This document shows positions 8,210-19,700 of a DNA stretch of 64,000 nucleotides, piece by piece (within the stretch, counting starts at the first letter, position 1; each line of letters starts with the position of its first letter). The translations under genes were made by a program, and so were the position numbers. The notes under the pieces are model-generated. The model was not told the origin of the DNA, searched no databases, and saw only the letters and a program-made list of their open reading frames with translations. Location of the stretch: contig NZ_RJZE01000008.1 in the NCBI RefSeq assembly GCF_003986935.1, positions 186,001-250,000 of the forward strand. Reading direction: 5' to 3'. This stretch comes from Paraburkholderia kururiensis JCM 10599 = LMG 19447. Lineage in GTDB: Bacteria > Pseudomonadota > Gammaproteobacteria > Burkholderiales > Burkholderiaceae.

Positions 8210-10573
8210 ATGGAGCGCAAGAGGGAACGCGGCGGCCGCACGGCGCAATCTCACGACGATCCGACGGGCGGCCGTGCTGCGCTCATGAGCGCGGCGGTGC
8301 AGAGCGCGCTGCAAAACGCCCGCGCGCTGCACGACAAAGGACAGATTGCGCAGGCGCAGGAACTGTATCGCGGCGTGCTCGCGATCGACCCGGACCATGC
8401 GGAGGCCTTGCTGCTGTTCGGTGCGGCCTGCGATCAGTGCGGCGACCTGATTCAGGCCGAACGTGCAATGGCTCGCGCGCTGCGCCGCGAACGCCGCTAT
8501 GCGTGGGCGTTTGCCCATTACGGTCTGGTGCTCGTCAAGCTGGGTCGCCATGAGGCGGCGCTCGCGCCGTTGGAGGAAGCGTTGCGGCTGGACAGTCGGT
8601 ACGCACCGGCGCACGTCGGCTACGGCAATGCGCTGCTCGGGCTGGAACGCCATGCGCAGGCACAAAAGGCCTATGAGCAGGCACTGGCGCTTTCGCCGGG
8701 GCTCGCGGAGGCATGGAGCAACCGCGGTAACGCGCTGCGTGCGCTCGGCCGCGCCGCCGACGCGCTCATCAGTTTCGACCGGGCACTGGCGATTGTTCCG
8801 CACAACTTCGCGACGCACACCAATCGAGGCCATGCGCTGCGCGACCTTGGGCGCCACGAGGAAGCCTTGCGCAGTTACCGGCTTGCCCTCGTCATCCGCC
8901 CGCGCGTCCCCGAGTTGCTATCGCAGTGCGGCACGATGCTTCTGGCGCTCGGCCGCGATGAAGAAGCCCTGGTCTCTTTCGACGAGGCGCTCGCAGCGAA
9001 GCCGGACGACGTCGACACGCTCTACAGAAGCTGCATCGCGCTCGATCTGCGGCACCGCTACGAGGAACTGCTCAAGCGGTGCGATCGCATCCTGTCGCTT
9101 GCGCCGGACCATGCGGGCGCGCGGCTCGGCCGCGCCAACGCGCTGGCGGGGCTGCATCGCCATACGGAGGCGGCAGAGGCTTACTCGCGGGCGCTCGCAG
9201 GCAACGCCGACGTGTTGACCGCGCTCAGCAATCAGGGCGTTGCGCTGCGTATGCTCGAACGTTACGCGCAGGCGCTGGAAAACTACGACGGGGCGCTCGA
9301 ACGGATAGGGCCGAATGCGCAACTGCTGATTAGCCGCGGGTACACGCTTCAGTTGCTGGGCCGCTACGACGACGCGCTCGCCAGCTTTGCGGCAGCGGCG
9401 CAGGTGCCGCCAACCGACGCCGCCGGCTGGGCGTTGCGGGGCAGCGCGTTGCAACAGTTGCTGCGGTTTGACGAGGCCATCGACTGCTACGCGCGGATGC
9501 ACGCACTGGAGCCCGACAAAGGCCACGCGCATCACGAAGAGGCCTATTGCCGCCTGTTGACCGGCGATTTCGCTGAAGGCTGGAAAAAATACGAGTACCG
9601 ATGGGTGGACCCGGACGCGGCCCGATCGCGCCGTCATGCGAGCCGGCCGTTCTGGTCCGGGCGAGAGCCCATTGCGGGCAAGACGGTGCTGCTGCATTCG
9701 GAGCAGGGCTACGGCGACACGATCCAGTTTTGCCGGTACGCGAGTCTCGTGCAGGCGCGCGGCGCCGCGGTCGTGATGGAGGTGCCGCCGGCGTTGAAGA
9801 CGCTGCTGTCGTCTCTTCAGGGCATTCGTCATCTGATCGCCATCGGCGAGCCGCTGCCGGCGTTCGACGTGCAATGTCCGCTGCTGACGTTGCCGCTCGC
9901 TTTCGACACCCGCCTCGAAACCATTCCGGCAGACGTGCCCTATTTGCACGCGGACGTTGCGCGAACGCACGCGTGGAGAAAACGGCTCGACGCGCGTGCG
10001 CCGCGCGGGCGCCTGAAAGTGGGGCTCGCCTGGTCGGGCAATGCCACGCACAGCAACGACATGAACCGCTCGATTGCGCTGGAGAAGCTCGCGCCGCTGC
10101 TTTCGCACACGGCGACGTTCGTGAGCCTGCAGCCGCAGGTCCGCGAGCGCGATGCCGTTGCGTTTGCCGAAAGCGGCATGCTCGATTTCGGCCCCGACCT
10201 CGAGGACTTCGCGGACACGGCGGCGCTCGTCGCATGTCTCGACCTCGTCATTTCCGTGGACACCTCCGTTGTGCATCTTGCCGGCGCGCTCGGCAGGCCG
10301 GTGTGGGTGTTGCTGCCGCGTGTTCCTGACTGGCGATGGCTGCTGAACCGCGAAGACAGTCCGTGGTATCCCACGGCGCGGCTTTTTCGCCAGGACAAGC
10401 CGGGCGACTGGCCGACAGTGGTCGGGCAGGTCGCGCAGGCACTGGAGCGTCACGTGAAGGAGCGGGACGCCGCGACGGCCGGCCGTCTCGAAAACGGCAG
10501 CGCGTGGCCGTCCGGAAGCGGGGAACCGCCGGAAAAGGTCCGTACCTTTCTGGACGGCGCGAATGGTGCGTAA
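8210..10573 (+). CDS. TPR protein with C-terminal GT9-like glycosyltransferase domain, copy 3
   Basis: The 787-aa third paralogue has TPRs from about residue 30 to 470 and the GT9-like domain with LLHSEQGYGDTIQFCRYA, GLAWSGN, DMNRSI and PWYPTARLFRQ. The start at 8210 is 11 nt past the copy 2 stop; an upstream frame opening at 7829 overlaps copy 2 and is rejected. The last 40 codons contain the regulatory palindromes that serve the adhesin gene. Three intact copies in a row suggest a specialised, non-redundant set, such as successive sugars or different acceptor regions. Confidence 0.83.
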   Translation: MERKRERGGRTAQSHDDPTGGRAALMSAAVQSALQNARALHDKGQIAQAQELYRGVLAIDPDHAEALLLFGAACDQCGDLIQAERAMARALRRERRYAWAFAHYGLVLVKLGRHEAALAPLEEALRLDSRYAPAHVGYGNALLGLERHAQAQKAYEQALALSPGLAEAWSNRGNALRALGRAADALISFDRALAIVPHNFATHTNRGHALRDLGRHEEALRSYRLALVIRPRVPELLSQCGTMLLALGRDEEALVSFDEALAAKPDDVDTLYRSCIALDLRHRYEELLKRCDRILSLAPDHAGARLGRANALAGLHRHTEAAEAYSRALAGNADVLTALSNQGVALRMLERYAQALENYDGALERIGPNAQLLISRGYTLQLLGRYDDALASFAAAAQVPPTDAAGWALRGSALQQLLRFDEAIDCYARMHALEPDKGHAHHEEAYCRLLTGDFAEGWKKYEYRWVDPDAARSRRHASRPFWSGREPIAGKTVLLHSEQGYGDTIQFCRYASLVQARGAAVVMEVPPALKTLLSSLQGIRHLIAIGEPLPAFDVQCPLLTLPLAFDTRLETIPADVPYLHADVARTHAWRKRLDARAPRGRLKVGLAWSGNATHSNDMNRSIALEKLAPLLSHTATFVSLQPQVRERDAVAFAESGMLDFGPDLEDFADTAALVACLDLVISVDTSVVHLAGALGRPVWVLLPRVPDWRWLLNREDSPWYPTARLFRQDKPGDWPTVVGQVAQALERHVKERDAATAGRLENGSAWPSGSGEPPEKVRTFLDGANGA

Positions 10574-10612
10574 CACCGGAAATACCGCCGCCACACCAGA
10601 CCCTTAACGTCT
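10534..10612 (+). promoter_or_regulatory. Double palindrome and TTAACGTCT box upstream of the adhesin gene
   Basis: AAAGGTCCGTACCTTT (10534-10549) has perfectly matching 6-bp arms and lies inside the end of the third TPR gene. A second, weaker copy AATGGTGCGTAACACC starts at 10562, 28 bp later. TTAACGTCT at 10604-10612 ends 51 nt after the start of the second copy, the same spacing as at gspI. The adhesin ATG is about 100 nt further on. Confidence 0.58.
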
Positions 10613-10714
10613 CGACGTTTACCGGTTCAGAGGGTTATCCGGATTGCATCTTCGATGCAACGCGCTGGCCCGTACCGGATCTGATCGCTCATTTTTGTGT
10701 TCGGGGCAGACGAA

Positions 10715-13700
10715 ATGGCAGCACGTGCGCACACACGACAACAACTTCTCCACCCACCCGTCGCATTGCGATCGAAGCTCAGGCCGCTCTGTCACGCTAT
10801 TGCGCTGACGCTTGCCGCGGGCGTGACCGCGCACGCCGGTGCGGCCGGCATCGTGAACCTCGGGCAGGCAACGCGTACGGCGGCAGGGGGAGCGGGCGGC
10901 GGAGGAGGTGCGGGCATCGCCAACCTCGGCGTGTCGCCGCAACAGGCGCTTCAGGCGAGCCAGCCCTCGATTCTCAATCTCGGGCATGCCGCGCAGGCCA
11001 TCGCTTCGCAGATTGCGGCCCAGCAGAGCGCGGCGGCTGCGGCGGCGGCCACTGCGTCAAATGTGCCCAACGGCCTCGTCGCCGGCGGCTTGCAGGTGGC
11101 GCCCGGCGTAAGCCAGACCGATACCACCAACGCGCAGCTCTGGTACAACGCCAACCTTCCGACGCAGAGCGTGGACGGCAGCGGGCACGTGACGGTCGAT
11201 ATCAAGCAGACCGGCCAGAATGCCGTGCTGACCTGGCAGACGATGAACGTGGGCAGGCAGACGACGCTCAATTTCGACCAGTCGACGGGCACGCAGACGA
11301 ACGGTGCCAACAATTGGGCCGTACTGAACCGGATCGACGACCCGACCGGTCGCCCGAGCCAGATTCTCGGCAACATCACCGCGCAGGGCTCGGTGTATGT
11401 CATCAACCGCAACGGCGTGCTGTTCGGCGCGGGGTCGCAGGTCAACGTGCATTCGCTCGTGGCCTCGTCGCTGGACTTGCTCAACACGGACAACCACCTG
11501 CTGCAAACGCCGGCCGACGTGGCCGCGAGCAACCGGTTGTTCCTCGGCATGATCGCGGGAACAGCGGGCGGTCTGGCCAATCCCGAGACGAACAACTCGA
11601 CGACCCCGCCGAACCCTGACGTGCCGAACGAGATACTCGGGCTCGGCAACCAGGCCACGGTCAGCGCCTCCAACCCTTATTCCTTGCCGGGTAGCGTGAC
11701 CATCGAGCCCGGTGCGTCGATCACGACGCACACGAACGGCACGGCGAGCGACGGCGGCTTCGTGTTGATCGCGGCGCCGAACGTGAACAACGGCGGAAGC
11801 ATCACGGCGACGGCGGGTCAGGTCGTGCTGGCGGCCGGCGTGGGCGTGAGCCTGCGCCCGAACGCGGTGAATCCGCAGGTGTTGCAGCCGGAATTGAGCG
11901 GCAAGCTGGTGACGGCCGGCGGTGCGGACGTCACGCCGGCCGGCACGCTCACGAATTCCGGCCTGATCCAGGCGGCGCGCGGCAACGTCGATCTGCTCGG
12001 CAGCAGCGTGGCCCAAAACGGCGTAGTGGGCGTGACGACGAGCGTGAACTCGCCGGGCACCATCACGATTTCCACCGTCGACGAATACAGCTCGAACAGC
12101 CCCCTAGGTCAGTCGTTCACCACCAACGGGAAACCCGTCACGTTCAGCGCGAATGGCGGCGCCGGCGACACGCATCGTGCGGGCCTGCTGACCTTCGGGC
12201 CGGATTCCGTGACGACCGTGCTGACCGACAAGGACGGCCAGACCGTCACGTCGTCGCCGGGCACGACGTTCACTGCCGGCAACATCACGATGACGGCGGG
12301 CTCTGTCTGGTTCCAGGGCGGCTCGCTCATCGAAGCGCCGGGCTCGACGGTATCGGTGGCCGCGCTCACGCCGAAGGCCGCACTGAACGCCACGCCGCCG
12401 GGCGATACGGCGGTGCCGGGGCGCATTTATCTCGATAACGGCGCGACCATCGACGTCTCCGGTCTCGCAAACGTCGAGTTGCCGATCAGCGCCACGCTCG
12501 TCACGGTCCCGCGCGTCGGCCTGAACGAACTGGCCGATTCGCCGCTCTTGCGCAACAGCATCCTGTTCGGCATGCAGAACGTTGTCGTGGACAGCACGCT
12601 GTCCGGCACGCGCAGCGACGGCGTGCAATGGGTCGGCAGTCCGATCCTGAACCTGTCGGGATACGTCAGCCTGATTCCGCGCACGGTCGACCAGCTGCTC
12701 ACGAACGGCGGCACCATCATGCTCTCGGGCAACGAGGTAATGACGGCGGCCGGTTCGTCGATGAACCTGAACGGCGGCTACGTCCACTACCTCGGCGGGC
12801 GCGTGAACACCACGTTGCTCGAGGACGCGAGCGGCGCCATTGTGCCGATCGGCCAGGCGAGCCCTTACGATACGTTCGTGGGCGTGGCGGGCGCATTCAC
12901 CGAAAGCCATCCGCGCTGGCAGGTGACGAAGACCTGGTATAACCCGCTGCAGACGGGCGGGCTGATCGAACCGGACTTCATCGTGGGCGGCAATGCCGGG
13001 ACGCTGGACCTCTACGCGACCCAGTCGCTCGTGCTCGACGGTGCCATCAGCGCCCAGGCATTTGCGGGCTCCAAACAGGTGCAGGGCAACAGTCAGCCGA
13101 CCGGCGGCACGTTCAATCTGGGCAGCGACCCGGCGGCGAGTTCCACGTTCTCCGCGGCGGGCAATCTCGCAGGGCTGACGCTGGGGGCCAGCACGTCCAC
13201 TACCGGTGAATCGGGCCTCGTGATCCTGCAGGACACCGCGCCGCAACTCGATACGTTGTCGTCCGCGTTCTCCATCGACACGCCGCTCGACGCCACGGCA
13301 CTCGGCGGGCTTTCCGCCACCGACCCCGACAACGTGCTGGCCACGAGAGTCGTGCCGGTGAGCACGCTGAACGCCGGCGGGTTCGCGACGCTCAACGTCA
13401 CGGAAGACAAGACGGCGGGCTCGGGATTCGTGGTGACGGCGGGCACGCAACTGAACCTGCAGCCCGGCGGCAGCGTGAAATTCAGCGGTACGAGCAACGG
13501 CAGTACCGTGGTGGCGGGCAGCATCACGGTGCCCGCCGGCACGATTTCGATTTCGAACGGCGGCAACATCACGGTAGGGCCGAATGCGGTTCTCAGCACG
13601 GCCGGGCAGTGGGTCAACAACGACGTGCAGACGGCGGCGGGCACCACGCCGGGCGATAGCCAGTTCATCAACGGGGGCACTGTCTCCCTCTCGGCCATGG

Positions 13701-16700
13701 GCAGCATCGACTTGCAGCCCGGCAGCGTGATCGACGTCTCGAGCGGCGGCGAACTGCAGGCCAACGGCCAATTGCTGATGAGCAACGGCGTGCCGGTCGG
13801 CAAGGGCGGCAGCGTTTCGCTGTTGACGTATGTCGCGCAGCCCGGTTTTCCGGCGCAGTTGCCCACGGACGACCGCCTCACGATGGACGGCAGCATCCGC
13901 AGCTTCGGCTTTGCCGGCGGCGGGACGTTGACGCTGCAGGCGCCGGGCTTCCAGATCGGCGGCGATCCGGCATCGGCGCCGGCATGGTCTGTCGTCTTGC
14001 CGACCGACTTCTTCGCGCAGCAAGGTTTCGGCAGTTACGTGCTGAACGCGATGTTCGACGCCGGCGTGGCGCAAGGCGCGACGGTCAACGTCACGCAGCA
14101 GAACCTGATTCCCGACGTTCCGGCACTACAGCGAACGGCCAGCGGCGCCGATCTCTCGTCGGGCGGTCTCACGACAGTCGGAACGCTCGATGCCTATCAC
14201 CGTCAGCCGACGAACTTCGTCATGACAGGCGGCGGCTATCTGGCCTGGCAAGGCAACAGTAGCTTGGGCACCACGCAGGCCGTGCCGAACTATCCCGGCG
14301 TGACCGGCGGCGTCAGCGTCGGGCAGGGGGCGTCGATAGTCGGCGATGCCGGCGCCAGCATCGGGCTGGGTTCGCCCGCGCAGGTGACGGTGCTCGGTTC
14401 GATCGTCGCGCCAGGCGGCGCCATCACGTTGAGCGCGGATACCGCCCTGACGTCGTCGTATACGTTGCCGGGCCAGTACACCGGCAGCGGCGGCTTCACG
14501 AGCCCCGGCAAGTCCGTGTGGCTCGGGCCGGACGCGGTGCTGGACGTATCGGGCGTGGCGTTGACCAACCCGCTTGCTGCGCCGGTCAAGAGCGGGCTCA
14601 CGACGATCACGCCGCACACGGGCAAGGTGTTGCCCGGCGGCTCGGTGACCATCGCAGACGATTCCGGCTATGTCGTGGCGCAGGCGGGCTCGCTCGTCAA
14701 CGTGTCGGGTGCCGCGACGAACTTCGATCAGGCGCAGCCGGGCGGCGGGTATGCCTCGCAACCGGTCTGGAGCGACGCAGGCTCCATCACGCTGGCCGCA
14801 TCGAGCGGTCTCTATTTCGACGGCACCTTCAAGGCGCAGCCCGGCGCCAGTCAGGCCGAGGGCGGCACACTGTCGATCGTGCCGGAAGTGAATGCTGCTC
14901 TGGGTTCGGTGGAGGTGGGCGGTGCCAGTGTTGCGCTGCCGGGCGCGACGGCCCTGGTCGTCCAGCAGAGCGGCACGCTGGTGCCGGCCGGCCTCGCGCC
15001 GGGGCAGGCTTTCACGCAGCCGTTGAACGGCGTGCTGGAGTTTTCCGCCGATCGCCTCACGGGCTCCGGTATCTCCACACTCGTGCTCGGAAGCAGCACT
15101 GCGCAGTTGGCGGTGCCGATCGTGTTCACCGGCCCGGTCGACCTGAACCTCGGCAAAGCGGTCATCGTCAACGCGGGACAACTGGTGGCGCTCGGCAGCC
15201 AACAGGTACAGACGCTGCTGGGCACCGCCGCGCCTGCGCCGTCCAGAGGCAACCTTCACCCCACCAACACCGTTCTTTCAAGCTTGCTGCCCGACGGTAT
15301 ATCGACCACCTCGACCGGGACGGCGGTGACGATCGAGGCGCCTTACGTGGCGCTCGTGGGGCCGTTCATCGGGGCCAGCTGGAGTAACGCGGTTCTCGCT
15401 CCGACCGTCAAACCGCTGGCGGACGGTACGCTGAACGTCAACGCGTCGTTCATCGACCTGGAAAACCAGGTGCAGCTCAACAATTTCGCGCAGGCGACGT
15501 TCACGAGCCACGGCGATATCCGGCTGGGTTCGACCAACGGCGGGATCACCCAGGGGCAAGGCTTGCTGGCGGGCGAGCTGTTCACGCCGGGCAATCTGAC
15601 GTTCCGGGCCGCGGACGTGTATCCCGCCACGGGCACACCCTTCATTCTCGACGCGACGGGACCGACCGTGGGCGGGCGTCCCACGCCCACGACCATCGCG
15701 TTCCAGTCCAACGGCGCCTCGGACACGCCCTTGTCGGCAGGCGGCACGCTGCTCGTGGACGCGACGAACATCGTGCAGGGCGGCACCGTGCGGGCGCCTT
15801 CGGGCACGATCGTGTTCGGCGTAGGCGACGCCACGGCGGCGGCAACGAAGAGCCAGTTCAACAACCTGCCGATCGTTGCGACCGATTCAGTGACGTTCGC
15901 AGGCGGCAGCGTGACATCGGTGTCGAACGGCGGTGCGGTCATTCCCTACGGCACGACCGTGGACGGTGTGGAGTGGCAATTCAATCCGACGGCAGGCACC
16001 ACGTTGGCGGATCTGACTGCGCCGCCGCAGAAGTTCATCGGCGCGAACGGTAGCAGCGTGGCGCTCAACCCGGGCGCGACGATCGACCTCTCGGGCGGCG
16101 GCAATCTGCAGGCCGAAGAATGGGTGCCGGGCACCGGCGGCACGCGCGACGTGCTCTCGCAGTACAACGTCAGCTATGCGAACGGCGCCACGGGCACGGC
16201 CGTGCCGGTCAACGTGGGCGCCACGAACGTGTACGCCATCGTGCCCGGTACGCAGTCGCCCGTGGCCGCGTACGACCCGGTGTTCGCGCAGACCGTGCAG
16301 CCGTTCACGAGTGCGAAGGGGACGGTGGGCAGCACGACCAGCACGCTCGGCATCGGGCAGGCCGGCATGAACGGCTCTGTGGGGCAGGCGGTGTATTTGT
16401 CGGGCGTGCCGGGCCTGGCGGCCGGCTACTACACGCTGCTGCCCGGCAAGTACGCGACGCTGCCCGGCGCGTATCGGATCACGGTGTCGGCAAACGCAGG
16501 CAACATCGCGCCGGGATCGAGCAAGGTCTTGCCGGACGGCACGGTCGTGACCGCGGGCTATTTCGCCGACGCGTTGACCGGCAGCCGCAGCGCGACGCCG
16601 ACCGTATTCGACGTGCAGTCGGGCTCCGTCTGGCAGCAGTATTCGCAGTACACGCTGACGGGGGCCAACAGCTTCTTCCCGGCGCTCGCAGCCACCAAGG

Positions 16701-19700
16701 GGAACGTGACGCCGCCGCTTCCCGTGGACGGCGGTCAACTGGTGCTGGCCGCAACGAAGGCGCTCACGCTCGGCGCGACGCTCAATACCGCGGCGGGCGA
16801 CGGCGGCGCACCGGCCGAAATCGACATCGCCTCGCAGGACATCCAGATCACCGGGAACGGCGGCGCGGCGCTGCCGGGCTATTTGCAGATCGGCGCCGAC
16901 GCGCTCGATTCCCTCAACGCCGGCAGTCTGCTGATAGGCGGCACGCGCACCGCGACGACGAGTGGCGTGACGATCAATCCGATCGCCAATAGCGTGGTGC
17001 TCTCCAACAACACCGGCAACGCATTGAGCGGGCCGGAGATCCTGCTCGTGACGAAGACCGGATCGGCCACCACCGATCCCGACGCGGTCAACGGATTGCA
17101 GATCGATGCGGGCGCTGCCATCTCGGCCACCGGCAACTACCCCGCGGCAAAGGACCAGCCCATCACGATTGCGGGCGACGGTGCGCTGCTGCGCGTATCG
17201 AACGGGGCCATGACCACCGTGAACCGCACGGGCGCCACGGGTACGGGCTTGCTGACGGTGGGCGCGGGCGCGACGCTGACCGGCGGGCAGGCACTGACCT
17301 TGGATTCGTCGGGCGACCTGAAGGTGGACCCGGCCGCGGTGCTGTCGGCACGTGCCATCACGGTCGACGGTTCGGCCATCACGTTCACGAACGACAGCAG
17401 TGCTGCCGCGGCGAGCCTGCCGGGTTTCGTGCTGAATCCGGCCGGCGTGGCGCAACTGGCGAATGCGCAGCAGGTGATTCTGCGCAGCGCGGGTGCCATC
17501 AATTTCGTGGGCGACGTGAACGCCACGTTCGGCAACAGCGTCGACCTGAGCGCCGGGAATTTCCTCAATAGCGGCGGCAACGTCACGCTCAACGCGCAGC
17601 AGATCGCATTCACGAACGAGACCGGTGCACCCCAAGGCACGGCGGCCACGGGTAGCGGCACGCTCACCGTGAACGCGAAGGAAATCGACTTCGGCGCGGG
17701 CAACAAGACGGCGAGCGGCTTCGGGTCGGTATCGATGACCGCGACGGGCGGCATCGTGGGCCAGAACTCGGGCACGTTCGATTTCGGCGCGCTGCCGGTC
17801 ACGCTCAACGCACCGGTCTTCCTGGCCGATACCGGTTCGGCGTCCACCCTCAAGACGAGCGGCGGGCTGACGCTGAACAGCGCGGCCGGCACCGCGTTGA
17901 ACCGCACGTCGCTGGGCGGGGCGTGGAGCTTCATTGGCGGCACGGTCAACGACAACGGCGCCACGATTGCGGCGCCGGCCGGCAATGTCGGCATGGAGGC
18001 CACGTCGGGCGATCTGACCATCGGCAGCGGCGCGACCATCCGCTCGGCTGGCGTCGCCATGCCGTTCTTCGACGTGACGGAGTACGCGCCGGCGGGTGCC
18101 ATCACGCTCACGTCGGATACCGGCACGATCTACGTGCAACCGGGCGCCACGCTCGACTTCTCGGCGCCGGCCGGCGGCGGGGCGGCCGGCAGCCTCTCGT
18201 TGTCCGCGCCGCAGCAGGTGGTGAACCTGAACGGCACCTTGAAAGGCAGTGCCGCGGCCGGTTTTGCGGGCGGCTCCTTTTCGCTCGATACGGGCGGTGC
18301 GGCAAACCTCGACAGCCTCGCCACCACGCTCGCATCGAGCGGCGTGAACCAGTCGATCGCGATCCGCACGAAGTCGGGCAACCTCACGCTTTCGCAGGGC
18401 AACGCGCTGACAGCCCAGACCGTATCGCTGACGGCCGATGGCGGCTCGGGTGGCCTGGACGCCAACAACGGCAACGTCGCGATTCTCGGCACGATCAACG
18501 CCTCGGGTACCGCAGGCGGTGAAATCGACCTGTACGGCAAGGGCAACGTGGACATCGAGGGCTCGCTGCTTGCGCGAGGTTCCAGTGCGACGCAACGCGG
18601 CGGCACGGTGAAGGTCGGCGTGGCCGGCGTGCCGGATACGGCCAATGGCGTGGTGCAGGCCGATCCGAGCTATGGCTACGAGCTGATGTCGAAAACGGCG
18701 TCGGGCAAGATCACGGTCGGCTCGAATGCGCTGATCGACGTTTCGGGCGGAACGGCCGGCGGGCTGTCGGGCGGCACCGTGAGCTTCCGTGCGCCCGTGC
18801 TCGACGATGGCAGCGTGAACGTGACCATCGCGCCGGGGCAAAACGGTTCCACGATTGTCGGCGCACGTGCGGTCACTCTCGAGGGTTACGCGGTATGGAG
18901 CACGACCGACCCCTCGACGGGCGCCCAACACTTCGACGGCATCATCGACCCGGCGGGCTGGTACGACAGCCAGGGCAACCTGGTGTCAGGCACGTTCACG
19001 GACAAGAGCGGCAATACCGTGCTGGCGTACACGGCGGGCAGCATGACGGCGGATCAACTGACGCCGTATCTGACCAACGACTTTTTCACGCCTGGCAGCG
19101 GCGCCGTAAATACGAACCACGAAACGTTCTACGGCTATAACAACGGCAGTTCGGGCAACGGCGCCGGCACGTTGATGAACTTCGTCAACAACGGGCTGAC
19201 CAGCGTGGCGAATCAGTTCGCCGGCACAGACGTGGCGAACTTCCACGTGGTGCCCGGCATCGAGCTAGACAACCCGAGCGCCGCGATCAATGGCGGCAAC
19301 ATCTCGGTACTGACGAACTGGAACCTCGGCGCGGGCACGTCGCAAACGAATCTGGCGTACCGCTTTCAGGGCCAGGCGCCCGTCATTACGCTTCGTGCCG
19401 AAAACAACGTGAAGGTCAAAGCGAGTTTGACCGACGGGTTTTTCCAGATTGCGAATCCGCTGGGCGGCGGCGGGTCGATTCCTGTGCCGCCGTTGTCGAC
19501 GTTGACTGAGGCGCTCAGTGTCTACAACACTCCGCAGGGCGCCTATGGTTATACGCTCTCGTATTACGGTGCCAATGGAAGTGGGCCCAATCGCAATCTG
19601 GTTTCTGCTCCTGGGCAACCCACAGGAGGTACGACTGAACAAATTGAAGAGTATTACGCGCTCTATACCGCGTATGCGAATTATCTCGATCAAGTCGATA

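Noticed and set aside
15887..18931. 1014-codon minus-strand frame inside the adhesin gene
   Set aside because: Arg-rich composition, no motif, fully inside the well-supported adhesin frame.
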